Assembly (NCBI RefSeq): GCF_000340885.1
Contig: NC_020291.1
Span: forward strand, 3,471,001 to 3,535,000
DNA from: Clostridium saccharoperbutylacetonicum N1-4(HMT)
GTDB taxonomy: Bacteria; Bacillota; Clostridia; Clostridiales; Clostridiaceae
Direction of reading: 5' to 3'
DNA length: 64,000 nt
A program made the position numbers and the translations under genes. The notes beneath the pieces are model-generated. The model worked only from the letters and a program-made list of their open reading frames with translations, did not search any database and was not told the DNA's origin. Below, in pieces: positions 53,338-61,796 of the stretch. Numbering within the stretch: the stretch's first letter is position 1; each line of letters starts with the position of its first letter.

Positions 53338-54708
53338 TTATTTCGCAACTTCTCCAACTAATGAGAAAGAATTTGCTTTTACTATTTTAACTTGAACTAA
53401 TTCTCCTATTAGCTCTTTCCCACCTTCAAAGTTTACTAGCTTTCCATTTCTAGTTCTTCCTGTTAATTTCGAATCGTCATTTTTGCTAGTACCTTCTACT
53501 AAAACTTCATAGACTTTTCCTTCGGCTTTTTTATTTCCTTTAGCAATACCGTTATTTACTACTTCTACTAATCTATTAAATCTTTCATGTTTTACATCAT
53601 CAGAAATTTGGTTTTCCATTTTATCTGCTGGTGTATGATTTCTTCTTGAATAAATAAAAGTAAACGCAGCATCATACTCAATTTCCCTAGCTAGCTCTAA
53701 AGTTTCATTAAAGTCTTCCTCAGTTTCTCCAGGGAAGCCAACTATAATATCAGTAGAGAATGTTGCATCCGGAATCTCTTCTCTTATTTTTTTAGCTAAT
53801 TCCATGTAGTGATCTTTAGTATAATGTCTATTCATTTCTTTAAGTATTCTATCCGAACCACTTTGTACTGGCAAATGAATTTGTTCACAAACCTTATCAC
53901 AATCTCTTATAGCATATATAACATCTTCTGTTAAATCCTTAGGGTGAGATGTCATAAATCTGATTCTTTCTAAACCTTCAATTTCATTTACTCTTCTCAA
54001 AAGTTCAGCAAAAGATATTTTATCTTCAAGTTCTTTTCCATATGAATTTACATTTTGCCCAAGAAGCGTTACTTCTTTGTATCCACTTGCAACCATATCT
54101 CTTATTTCTTTTTCTATGTCTTCAGGCTTTCTACTTCTTTCTCTACCTCTAACATACGGAACTATACAGTATGTACAAAAATTATTACATCCATACATTA
54201 TAGTTACAAATCCTTTTATGTCACTTTTCCTATCTATTGGAACTCCTTCAACAATTTCTGTTTCTTTATTGACGATTTCTTTAATTTGCACGCCTTCAGT
54301 CCTTACCCTATTTAAGTATTCTGGGAATTTGTATGAATTATGTGTACCAAAAATTATGTTAACATGTGGGTATTTCTTAAGAATCTCATCTGCCATTCCT
54401 TTTTGTTGCATCATACATCCACATATTCCAATGATCAAATCAGGATTTTTTTCTTTTTGATTTTTTAATGCTCCAAGATTGCCATAGACTTTGTTTTCTG
54501 CATTTTCTCTAACACAACAAGTATTAAAAATAATGATCGAAGCCTCATCTCTAACTTCAGTACTTTCATACCCCATTCTTTTAAGCATTCCTGAAAGTTT
54601 TTCTGAATCTTCTTCATTCATTTGACATCCGAAAGTAGAAATAAAGAAGAATTCCTTTTTATCTTTTTTTAATTTCATTTCATCTATTTGTTCTATATTA
54701 AAGTTCAT
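53338..54708 (-). CDS. miaB: tRNA-2-methylthio-N6-dimethylallyladenosine synthase
   Basis: Radical-SAM enzyme that adds a methylthio group to i6A37 of tRNA, following MiaA (46225-47154). The 456 residues carry the N-terminal UPF0004 cluster ([15 protein letters not shown] with Cys, [19 protein letters not shown]), and the radical-SAM motif [20 protein letters not shown] (CxxxCxxC). Next are [13 protein letters not shown] and [19 protein letters not shown], and the TRAM domain is C-terminal ([16 protein letters not shown]). CGGAGGAATAA precedes ATG 54708. It appears to be a single-gene unit. Confidence 0.96.
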   Translation of the reverse strand: MNFNIEQIDEMKLKKDKKEFFFISTFGCQMNEEDSEKLSGMLKRMGYESTEVRDEASIIIFNTCCVRENAENKVYGNLGALKNQKEKNPDLIIGICGCMMQQKGMADEILKKYPHVNIIFGTHNSYKFPEYLNRVRTEGVQIKEIVNKETEIVEGVPIDRKSDIKGFVTIMYGCNNFCTYCIVPYVRGRERSRKPEDIEKEIRDMVASGYKEVTLLGQNVNSYGKELEDKISFAELLRRVNEIEGLERIRFMTSHPKDLTEDVIYAIRDCDKVCEQIHLPVQSGSDRILKEMNRHYTKDHYMELAKKIREEIPDATFSTDIIVGFPGETEEDFNETLELAREIEYDAAFTFIYSRRNHTPADKMENQISDDVKHERFNRLVEVVNNGIAKGNKKAEGKVYEVLVEGTSKNDDSKLTGRTRNGKLVNFEGGKELIGELVQVKIVKANSFSLVGEVAK

Positions 54709-54845
54709 TTTTATTCCTCCGTTTTTTATCCAATTACTTTAGTATTATAGCAAATAAACTATATAAATAAAAGCATTATATAGTTTTTTATAATATAAAA
54801 CAACATCTCTTTTATATAATAACAAAGGTACGAAATTAGCAAAAA

Positions 54846-54894
54846 GATACCTATAAACAAAATTCATTTTTCATGTATCTTGCTTATAGGTATC
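54846..54894 (-). terminator. Terminator of the marR-rhodanese unit
   Basis: GATACCTATAA (54846-54856) pairs perfectly with TTATAGGTATC (54884-54894). On the minus strand it is followed by TTTTTGC. It lies downstream of the rarD fragment. Confidence 0.65.
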
Positions 54895-54913
54895 AATTTA
54901 TTTATCCCATACC

Positions 54914-55114
54914 CTAAAACAAATCTATCGCTTTATTGAACAGAACCAACTGCCTAAAGTTTCTTTTAGCAACTATAGATATTTTTCGATAGAAGTTCAA
55001 TTTTTCTTTGAATATGATTACTCCAAGCAGTACGGAAATCAATGGATTTATACAATACTCCATACTAGCTTCTATAACATAGTTAGAATTGACGGCCAAA
55101 ATATAATAGTACAT
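54914..55114 (-). pseudogene. Fragment of a RarD/EamA-type transporter gene
   Basis: The 66-codon open frame encodes NSNYVIEASMEYCINPLISVLLGVIIFKEKLN in 32 residues, which matches the C-terminal half of RarD-type permeases (expected: NxxxVLEASLGYxINPLxxVLLG). The rest of the ten-helix protein is absent on both sides and the reading frame breaks after the KISI stretch. There is no ribosome site of note. It lies just after the rhodanese gene, so it marks an old deletion. Confidence 0.65.
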
Positions 55115-55133
55115 AAATTAAAATTCTTCATTC

Positions 55134-55499
55134 TTATTTTATTGTTTCAATAGGAAGGTTCATTCCTTTCCAACCCTCAAGTGCTCCTGCAAGCTCATAA
55201 GCTTCAAAACCTTCTGATAATAAAATAAGTAATGCTGTTTTCCCAAGCGTGGTACCAGCAGTCCAGTCATATACAACATACGTTTTGCTTTTATCTAATT
55301 CATCTAAATGGTTTCCTAATTCTTTTGCAGGCATTGCAATAGCACCTTTTATTTGGTCTTGTTTTACATGTGCCGGAGCGTTACGAACGTCTAATATGAC
55401 ATATGGCGAATCTTCTTTTCCAATGTTTTCTAACACAATAAAATGATTTATATATAAGCTAAGGAATGTTTCTAAAAATTCGATTTTTTTTGTTTGCAT
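55134..55499 (-). CDS. Rhodanese-like domain protein lacking the usual Cys
   Basis: A 121-residue single rhodanese domain: VILDVRNAPAHVKQDQIKGAIAMP, ELGNHLDELDKSKTYVVYDW, and GFEAYELAGALEGWKGMNLP. The active-site loop reads YDWTAGTTLGKTA where rhodaneses have a Cys (YCxxGxR), so sulfurtransferase activity is doubtful. It starts 3 bp after the marR stop with AAAAGGAGA upstream, and is under the marR promoter. A sensory or chaperone-like role for the domain is possible; I cannot tell. Confidence 0.8.
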   Translation of the reverse strand: MQTKKIEFLETFLSLYINHFIVLENIGKEDSPYVILDVRNAPAHVKQDQIKGAIAMPAKELGNHLDELDKSKTYVVYDWTAGTTLGKTALLILLSEGFEAYELAGALEGWKGMNLPIETIK

Positions 55500-55502
55500 C
55501 TT

Positions 55503-56027
55503 TTATTTCTCCTTTTCTTGGGTATATTTTTGAGTGCTATCATTAATTTTTTTTAATAAATTTGAGAGTAGCTGAATTTCTTCATTAGACAGGCAACCCA
55601 GCAAATTGTTAACGATGCTAAAATTTCCTGGTAAAAATTTCTCTAAAACATGATTTCCTGTTTCAGTAAGTTGAACAAATAATGAACGTTTATCTGTAGT
55701 GGAAGTACTTTTTAAAATCCAACCCTTCATCTCCATTCCTTTTAATAATTTACTAACTGTTGCACGAGTGGCTCCCAATTTCTCAGAAATAGCTGAAGGC
55801 AACAATGTTTGGTTTGGAGCTTGATATAAAAACATCAAAATAATAAATCTTGATTCACTTAAATCGTTCTTATCAAGGATATAATCATATTGTTTTTGCA
55901 TATTACGATATGTCCATTGAAAATCAATGAATAATTTTACAATATCTGAATTTACTTCCGAATAAACATTTTTCATCAACTGCAAACGCTGATTATCAGG
56001 ACGATCAATAAAAGTAAAGTTATCCAT
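55503..56027 (-). CDS. MarR-family transcriptional regulator
   Basis: A 174-residue winged-helix repressor. The core is SRFIILMFLYQAPNQTLLPS, the recognition helix EKLGATRATVSKLLKGMEMK and the wing TSTTDKRSLFVQLTETG, followed by the dimerisation helices. It probably represses its own operon (marR-rhodanese) through the perfect palindrome directly upstream. MarR proteins often respond to phenolic or oxidative signals; the ligand here is unknown. Confidence 0.88.
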   Translation of the reverse strand: MDNFTFIDRPDNQRLQLMKNVYSEVNSDIVKLFIDFQWTYRNMQKQYDYILDKNDLSESRFIILMFLYQAPNQTLLPSAISEKLGATRATVSKLLKGMEMKGWILKSTSTTDKRSLFVQLTETGNHVLEKFLPGNFSIVNNLLGCLSNEEIQLLSNLLKKINDSTQKYTQEKEK

Positions 56028-56044
56028 AAATAATCTCCCTTACA

Positions 56045-56064
56045 ATAGTTAGCCGGCTAACTAT
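56045..56064 (-). promoter_or_regulatory. 20-bp perfect palindromic operator of marR
   Basis: ATAGTTAGCCGGCTAACTAT is a perfect palindrome lying between the -10 box and the marR start (56027). Its position over the expected transcription start is typical for autorepression by a MarR dimer. Confidence 0.8.
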
Positions 56065-56068
56065 CATA

Positions 56069-56097
56069 AGTATAACATTATAAATTTTGAATGTCAA
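56069..56097 (-). promoter_or_regulatory. Promoter of the marR-rhodanese operon
   Basis: On the minus strand TTGACA (56092-56097) and TATACT (56069-56074) have a 17-bp spacer. The operator starts five bases downstream of the -10. Confidence 0.75.
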
Positions 56098-56282
56098 TTT
56101 AAAAGATTACTAATAAACGACTATAATAACTTATTTTAAACTTTCTCTTTATCCTAAAAAAATACCGTTAATACTTAATTTAATTAAAATATTAGCGATA
56201 TTTATTAATATATTATTATCCCCAAATAGTAATAAACTTAACCTATTTATGATATGCTTATTACCCTTAATTCAAAATAAAT

Positions 56283-56319
56283 AACCCACGACAACACATT
56301 TTCTTCATTGTCGTGGGTT
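56283..56319 (-). terminator. Terminator of the XRE-type gene region
   Basis: AACCCACGACAA (56283-56294) pairs perfectly with TTGTCGTGGGTT (56308-56319). On the minus strand a TTATTTATTTTG tract follows. The rest of 56098-56533 holds a tRNA-end-like sequence (56323-56337) and no gene. Confidence 0.75.
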
Positions 56320-56533
56320 TCATGGTGGAGGCGAACCATACCAAACTCCTATACCAAAAGAGTCTTCTTTATTTATGATATAGTTTACTTTTAATTATCC
56401 TAAACAAATATTTTTAATCATGTTATTTAATAATATAAACGTTTTAAAAACTTGACACCAAATTTAGTAAAAACCTCATTTACGTATGGTACGATTCAGC
56501 GTTCCTTATCCTAATATATTAATAATTAAGTCG

Positions 56534-56817
56534 TCATAATTTACCATCACCCATTAAGAATATAGTCTCTAAAGCTCTTTTTAAACTTTTAAAATCATCC
56601 TTAGTATTTACGTCCTCTTCTTTGATCATTCCATAGATCCAATATTCTTCAGGAAGTTCACTTATTAATACAAGTTTCTCCATTACTTTTTTGAAGGATA
56701 TCTTTTGCCGCTTTCAATTAAGCTATAGTATCCATCGCTTACTTTTAATTTATATGCCATCTCATTTTGTTTTAAGTGAAGTTCATCTCGATATTTTTCC
56801 AAACGCTCATTAAACAT
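56534..56817 (-). pseudogene. Frameshifted XRE-family regulator
   Basis: From ATG 56817 the frame encodes FNERLEKYRDELHLKQNEMA and YYSLIESGKRYPS, an XRE/Cro helix-turn-helix, then stops after 44 codons at TAA. Just before the stop, in a run of six A, a one-base shift restores the frame: VMEKLVLISELPEEYWIYGM ... DDFKSLKRALETIFL, which is the normal C-terminal half of this clostridial XRE type. It ends at TGA 56534-56536. A single base deletion in the A run explains the break. AAGGAG precedes the ATG. It may be a true mutation or a sequencing error. Confidence 0.8.
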
Positions 56818-57083
56818 GATTAATTTATGTCTCCTTAAAGTTTTAATTTTACCATCCATCTGGATCTCGTGATAAAATTAGATCCACCTATTACTTGGAA
56901 GTTATACATTAATTGTATAATACCATAAATCTTTGTCAATAATCTAATTGAAAAACTAAAACTCAATTTCATAATTATTTTAGAGATAGTAATTAACTCA
57001 TTCCATAACAACGCACCTATTACTATCTCTTTTTTTGCTAAAAAAATAAGCAGCCAAATTAATGACTGCATTTATATGATTAT

Positions 57084-57224
57084 TTAGTTAACGTTAATAA
57101 ATTCGCTTTTACAATATTCTAATATTTTATCTTCTTCACCTTTAAATATTTCTGCTAAATATAATATTACTTCTTGTTCACCTTCTGGAAGATCTCTTAT
57201 TGTATCTATAGTCACATTCTTCAT
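57084..57224 (-). CDS. 46-residue acidic small protein
   Basis: A 47-codon open frame with a near-perfect ribosome site (AAGGAGGTGAT) ahead of the ATG at 57224. The product (MKNVTIDTIRDLPEGEQEVI ... EYCKSEFINVN) is acidic, with one probable long helix and one Cys. I do not recognise it; its size and its place upstream of an XRE gene would suit an antitoxin or small regulator, but no partner toxin is visible. The 265 bp between it and the XRE pseudogene contains no convincing gene. Confidence 0.55.
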   Translation of the reverse strand: MKNVTIDTIRDLPEGEQEVILYLAEIFKGEEDKILEYCKSEFINVN

Positions 57225-57352
57225 AAAATAAAATCACCTCCTTAATGTTATTGTGGAATATTATATTATATAAAGCTAAAATAATCCATAGTATAAATAT
57301 TGGAAATTTACTAATACTATAATTGCTAATCTTTTATAGCTTGGCAGGTTGC

Positions 57353-57399
57353 CAAAAGACAGCAAATTAATTAACGATTTACTGTCTTTTGTTCTTTTT
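57353..57399. terminator. Terminator-like hairpin
   Basis: AAAAGACAG (57353-57361) pairs perfectly with CTGTCTTTT (57381-57389), then GTTCTTTTTTC on the plus strand. A smaller hairpin TTGGCA-GGT-TGCCAA lies just before it (57340-57354). Genes on both sides read leftward, so the plus-strand T run is unexplained. The remainder of 57225-57547 shows no gene. Confidence 0.55.
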
Positions 57400-57547
57400 T
57401 CTAAAATACCAAATGATAATACCAGTGGTTGGGTATTCTCGGTTCATGTATATACTTAAAGAGCTCATATTTATGCATGATCCCTATTTTTATTAATACA
57501 CAATTACTACATTGTTCATCAACATGATATAAAAACTTCTATTTAAA

Positions 57548-58086
57548 TTATATTTCCAAGTAATTTTCTGGGTTGTCTAAAATCTCTTGGATAATACTAA
57601 AATATTGTCCAATATGTATTCCATCAACCAATGCATGATGTACTTGTATGGATATTGGCAACTTAATTTTACCACTTTCCTCAAAAAAATTTCCCCATGA
57701 TATTCTTGGAATACTATCAACAGGACTCATTTGAATTGGGTGAGTTATATTAGTAAATGAAACCCATGGAATACTTGTGATATATAATAAGTCATCACGT
57801 CCTGGTTCATCTTTTATGCTAATATTGTTTTTTGCCTTTTCAATTTCAGTTAATGTATTGATTTTAAATTCCTTGAATTTTTCTATAAATTTTGAAGTAC
57901 AAAAACTAAACACTTCTTCATCAGTCATTACAGTAAAAGATGGATTTGTTGTCTCATGCTCTATCACCTTATCATCTCTTATCCGAAGTCTAAATTCTTT
58001 TATGTTATTTGCTGTTTTAGTAGAAACATATAGAATTGATATGAAAAATGGCAATTTATTTCTTTTTAAATATCTATAAATTTCAT
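57548..58086 (-). pseudogene. Chloramphenicol acetyltransferase (type A) with N-terminal deletion
   Basis: The 168-codon frame contains the CAT signature VHHALVDGIHIGQY with catalytic His, and the CAT core (SIPWVSFTNITHPIQ). It lacks the first ~45 residues of the family. Upstream, AAGGAGAGTGAT precedes ATG 58086 with MKFIDI followed at once by a stop and in a different frame; MKF-I-D is how CAT proteins begin. So an internal deletion of roughly 35-40 codons has joined the start codon region to the middle of the gene out of frame. No resistance is expected. Confidence 0.75.
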
Positions 58087-58241
58087 TAAAATATCACTCT
58101 CCTTCTAATATTGCACAAAAATTTACCAAAGTTGTACTAATTGGTGATAGAGATGTATAATTTTAAATATTGAATAAATTTTTATATAAGAAGACATCAT
58201 ACTCCTATAACTAAAAATAAAGTATATGGAGGAATAAAGTA

Positions 58242-59285
58242 ATGCTTTTTAAAAAAATAGCTATATTTTTTTTTGTTATCGTCATAATTGCTAAACTAAG
58301 TATTAATTATGATAATAACGTATATGCTAGTAACGATAAAATAGTTAATGTTGATGTATTACTATATACCTTTGATGATCCTTTCATGTCATCACTCAAA
58401 CAAAGCTTAGAAAATATTCAAAAAGAAAATCCAACTAAAATTCATTTTACTTTTCATGATGGAAAAAATAATATAGCTTTGCAAAATGAAGAATTAGATT
58501 CTATTGTTAATAGAGGTAGCGTCGATTTAGTTATGGCAAACTTAGCTGATATAAGTGAAAATGCTGTAAATGGAGCTTTTGGTATAGTTAAGCCAAAAGA
58601 AATTCCAATAGTTTTTTTAGATGTTCCTCAAGATGTAGTATCAAAAGTTTCTAAAAATTATAAAAAAGCTGCATTTATATTAGCAAATTCTGATTTAGCT
58701 GGTACTGTTCAAGGTAATATTTTAGTTAATTTATGGAATTCTAATAAAAAAGCTATAGATAAAAATAATGATAACATCTTGCAGTATGTTTTATTACAAG
58801 GTGAAATTGATAATCCTGTAGCAATTGATAGAACAAATTATGTTATTTCAACAATTAATAACTCTGGAATCAGTACACAACAACTTGCACTTATAAATGC
58901 TAATTGGTTTAAAGAATTAGCTAGAGATTCTATTGAATCTCTATTTCTTAGATATAATGATAGAATTGAAGCAATAATATCAAACAATGATGCTATGGCA
59001 ATAGGCGCTATCGAAGCATTACAAAAATATGGATTTAACACAGGGGATGAATCGAAAAATATAGCAGTTGTAGGAATTGATGCTATACCTGAAGCTAGAG
59101 ATTTAATTGATAAAGGATTTATGACTGGTACTGTTATTCAAGATCCAAAAGTTTTAGCTGAAGTATTTTATAATGTTGGAATGAATTTAGTTAACAATTT
59201 GAATCCTATAGAAAATACCAATTATAAAATCATTAATGGAGAAATTATAGTTCCATTCCCTTACGAGGAATATGTCAAGAAATAA
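58242..59285 (+). CDS. Periplasmic-type galactose-binding protein (MglB-like)
   Basis: A 347-residue exported sugar-binding protein of the periplasmic-binding type I fold. The signal peptide is residues 1-30 (KKIAIFFFVIVIIAKL), without a lipobox Cys. The mature protein shows VNVDVLLYTFDDPFMSSLKQ, LVMANLADISE, AIISNNDAMAIGAIEALQ and VVGIDAIPEARDLIDKG. These are characteristic of galactose/glucose-binding proteins that also act as sensors in clostridia. No ABC ATPase, permease or kinase is adjacent, so it is an orphan here. TATGGAGGA precedes ATG 58242. Confidence 0.82.
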   Translation: MLFKKIAIFFFVIVIIAKLSINYDNNVYASNDKIVNVDVLLYTFDDPFMSSLKQSLENIQKENPTKIHFTFHDGKNNIALQNEELDSIVNRGSVDLVMANLADISENAVNGAFGIVKPKEIPIVFLDVPQDVVSKVSKNYKKAAFILANSDLAGTVQGNILVNLWNSNKKAIDKNNDNILQYVLLQGEIDNPVAIDRTNYVISTINNSGISTQQLALINANWFKELARDSIESLFLRYNDRIEAIISNNDAMAIGAIEALQKYGFNTGDESKNIAVVGIDAIPEARDLIDKGFMTGTVIQDPKVLAEVFYNVGMNLVNNLNPIENTNYKIINGEIIVPFPYEEYVKK

Positions 59286-59292
59286 TAGCAAA

Positions 59293-59320
59293 AGCAGTAG
59301 TTTGATTGCCCCTTACTGCT
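59293..59320. terminator. Hairpin after the sugar-binding protein gene
   Basis: AGCAGTA (59293-59299) pairs with TACTGCT (59314-59320). It resembles the hairpin at 59469-59498 in sequence (AAGCAGTAGT, GATTGC-CC, ACTGCT), as if one were a copy of the other. Confidence 0.5.
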
Positions 59321-59468
59321 GCTCTATAAACTCTCACAATAATTATAATCATTAAATTCATAAAATTAGCTCTACCTTACTTCAATTACTTCATCATTAT
59401 TTACCATCATGCATTGATTATAACACATTCTGTAAGCATGATATTTAAAATTTTACACAAAAAAAATA

Positions 59469-59498
59469 AGCAGTAGTGGATTGCTCCTGGCTACTGCT
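59469..59498 (-). terminator. Terminator of the unknown minus-strand operon
   Basis: AGCAGTAG (59469-59476) pairs with CTACTGCT (59491-59498). On the minus strand TTATTTTTTT follows, ending the operon at 59510. Confidence 0.75.
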
Positions 59499-59509
59499 CC
59501 ATTAAATTA

Positions 59510-59821
59510 TCATTTCTTTTTTTTCGGTTCAACGAATAAATAATATATACTCATTACCACAAATGTTTGAGAAAAAATAGATATAGAAGATGTTACCAAA
59601 ATGCTTAGAGAAGCCACCCCAAAGGCAACTAGTAATGCCGTTATTGAAATTACTGTATTATTAAAATCACAAACAAAATCATCTATTTTTATTATTAAGT
59701 TTTTAGAAAATATATATAATATAATTGAAATAATAATCGGTAATATTATCATTTCAAATAACTCATTTCTTTTACTTGTCTTAAAAAAATTGAATAAGAT
59801 TATATATATTTTCTTAAACAT
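59510..59821 (-). CDS. Small membrane protein of unknown function
   Basis: A 103-residue protein with two long hydrophobic segments (about 23-42 and 58-92) and a very basic end (EPKKKK). I do not recognise a family. GAGGAATAAAC gives a weak ribosome site before ATG 59821, which follows the upstream gene by 2 bp, so the two are coupled. Since the partner gene is truncated, this gene's function may be lost too. Confidence 0.55.
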   Translation of the reverse strand: MFKKIYIILFNFFKTSKRNELFEMIILPIIISIILYIFSKNLIIKIDDFVCDFNNTVISITALLVAFGVASLSILVTSSISIFSQTFVVMSIYYLFVEPKKKK

Positions 59822-59823
59822 GT

Positions 59824-60567
59824 TTATTCCTCACTTTCTTCAATTTCTAAAAATATATTATTAAAATACTCCTTAAATTCTACATTAAGCAATTTATTAT
59901 AATTTTTAAATATGTCTTCACTGTTAACTAATCCATCGACACTTAACTCTGTTTCTATATATTTACTTAATTTCATACGTTCTGTATCAAGCGATATTGG
60001 GTTTCCATCAGCTCTACCACCAATAACAATTCTACTTATTTTTTCTTTTTTAGTTGGATTATTAAAGTTTTCAAAGTATTTAATAACTTTAGATTTGGAA
60101 AATGATAACCCTTTTATTGGTCTATACCACACATCTACATTTTTTCTTAATACATTCTCTTCACCATAAGCAATATCTTCATCTTGAGTAAGATTTTCTT
60201 TATCTACACTTACTCTAAGAAGTGATATTTTATCCATTTTTTCAAGTTCCTTAACAAAATCTGGTGAAGGAACTATTTCTATTTTAATTTCAAAGCCTAA
60301 TAATTTATCACATTTTTCTTTCGCAAAATTATCCTTGACCCATTGCCTATATATCTTATTTATATTTTCAGAAATCATTCCAATTGTTACAGCACCAATT
60401 ATTTTTTCAAAAATTAATACTGCTCTATTAGTATTTTTATATGTTTTTATAACATAGTGCTGTCTTTCTTCATCTCCATCAGTTTTATCTTTATGATATT
60501 TAGGAGTTAATGTATTAATATCTACTACATTAGTATTCTTGTTAAATTTTATATATTTTATTCGTAT
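59824..60567 (-). pseudogene. Unknown cytosolic protein gene, 5' truncated
   Basis: The frame is open from a stop at 60568-60570 to 59824, 247 codons, but its first ATG is at 60378, without a ribosome site. The 63 codons before that ATG read like real protein (TLTPKYHKDKTDGDEERQHY, then TNRAVLIFEKIIGAVTIG). So the original start is lost and the gene is probably broken. If translated from 60378 it gives 184 residues, mixed alpha/beta, acidic at the end (EIEESEE). I do not recognise a family. It is coupled with the membrane protein gene that follows. Confidence 0.5.
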
Positions 60568-60642
60568 TTAAAATTTGAATAATTAACTTATAAATTTCTA
60601 ATCAGCGTTTATAAATATCTTTATCTCGTCATTGAAACCACT

Positions 60643-60738
60643 TTAAAATGCTTTAGATATATTTTCAGTACCACTATTTCTAGAAAGTTGATTAATCTGC
60701 ATTGTCACTGTAACACTACCGTCCTCCTCTTTAAGTTT
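60643..60738 (-). pseudogene. Short coding-like remnant
   Basis: Between two stops the minus strand encodes KLKEEDGSVTVTMQINQ and about 14 more residues, which has the composition of real protein rather than noise. It has no start and no neighbour in frame. Likely the 3' end of a deleted gene. The rest of 60568-60803 shows nothing. Confidence 0.3.
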
Positions 60739-60803
60739 TTAATAAAACTATTTACTTATTAATCTAAAATACCATTAAAAAGATAGTATCCATCCCGAAA
60801 GAA

Positions 60804-61796
60804 CTAATTATTTATTTTCTTTTTATACTCACTTATTGTTATACCAGTCCATATATGAAATGCTCTTACAAAAGAATTTAAATCTTGATACCCTAATAGG
60901 TAAGCTATATCATCACTCGATATATCTGAATTTTTTAAATAATGCCTTGCAAGTAGTTCTCTAGTATGGTTTAGCTGTTTTTGGAATGTAGTATCTTCTT
61001 CTTTTAATTTTCTTTGAAGAGTTCTTGTGCTACAACCTAATTTTGATGACACATCATCTATGCTTCCTTCTCCTGCTGGTAAAAGTTCTATAAGTGCACT
61101 TCTAACTCTAGCTGCATAAGTGTCATCTATTTCTAATTCGCTAAGTCGCCTTCTTAATTCTGGCTTAAAATACTCCCACATAACATCATTTTGGCTTATA
61201 AAAGGACGTAGCGCATCTTCCTTTGATATAGTCAATATGTTTCTTGTTCCTACTTTAGGCCTTATTCCAAAAAACTTTTCATAATTATCATTATCTATCT
61301 TATGCTTTGTCATAACTTCCTTAGGTATACTATGAGTTTTGGTAGCATTTCTAATAAGTTGCACTAAAAATACCATTTCTATTTCAACTAAAAACTCTGG
61401 TAATTCGCTTTCTTTATTTTCAAAACTCATCTCCAATGTTATGTTATCTTTGTTTTCATTAACTAGGAATACTAATGGGCCTATAAGTTTTTTATATGTT
61501 GATATTCTTTTCATACAAGTTAATGCATTCCTACTGCAATAAGCCGCAAATATAGGTGGCGAAAATGTTTCTATATTTTCTATTGTACCAATCTTTATTG
61601 GGACACACTCATCATTTGATAACTCTTTTAGTATTTCCATAAATCTTATATATTCAATTGCTGTTAAAGAAGGTATTTGATGACTAAATAAATCTTCAGG
61701 TAAGTTAGATTTTTTTAGTACTTCTGCAATTGATATGCCAAGACTTCCGATTAAATCTGCAAATTTTCTATCTAGTATAAATTTATTATTAGACAT
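60804..61796 (-). CDS. AraC-family regulator with Arabinose_bd-type N-terminal domain
   Basis: A 330-residue regulator of the OruR/ArgR-like AraC type. Residues ~20-200 match the PF12625-type sensor domain (IPSLTAIEYIRFMEILKE, FSPPIFAAYCSRNALTCMKR). The C-terminal helix-turn-helix pair is SIDDVSSKLGCSTRTLQRKL and ISSDDIAYLLGYQDLNSFVR, ending with WTGITISEYKKK. Its ATG (61796) overlaps the end of the EFR1 gene by 8 bases, so they are co-transcribed. It may regulate the EFR1 protein or the broken oxidoreductase genes upstream. Confidence 0.87.
   Translation of the reverse strand: MSNNKFILDRKFADLIGSLGISIAEVLKKSNLPEDLFSHQIPSLTAIEYIRFMEILKELSNDECVPIKIGTIENIETFSPPIFAAYCSRNALTCMKRISTYKKLIGPLVFLVNENKDNITLEMSFENKESELPEFLVEIEMVFLVQLIRNATKTHSIPKEVMTKHKIDNDNYEKFFGIRPKVGTRNILTISKEDALRPFISQNDVMWEYFKPELRRRLSELEIDDTYAARVRSALIELLPAGEGSIDDVSSKLGCSTRTLQRKLKEEDTTFQKQLNHTRELLARHYLKNSDISSDDIAYLLGYQDLNSFVRAFHIWTGITISEYKKKINN

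Noticed and set aside
54055-54460. Plus-strand open frames opposite miaB
   Set aside because: They lie fully antisense to a well-supported gene and read as shadow frames.
40535-56319. Shared CCCACGA...TCGTGGG stems at 40535 and 56283 as a repeat family
   Set aside because: Only the seven-base arms are shared; loops and flanks differ, which fits independent terminators.
56835-57071. 78-codon minus-strand open frame between the XRE pseudogene and the 46-residue gene
   Set aside because: Composition is low-complexity Ile/Leu/Phe typical of A+T-rich noncoding DNA; no ribosome site and no recognisable pattern.
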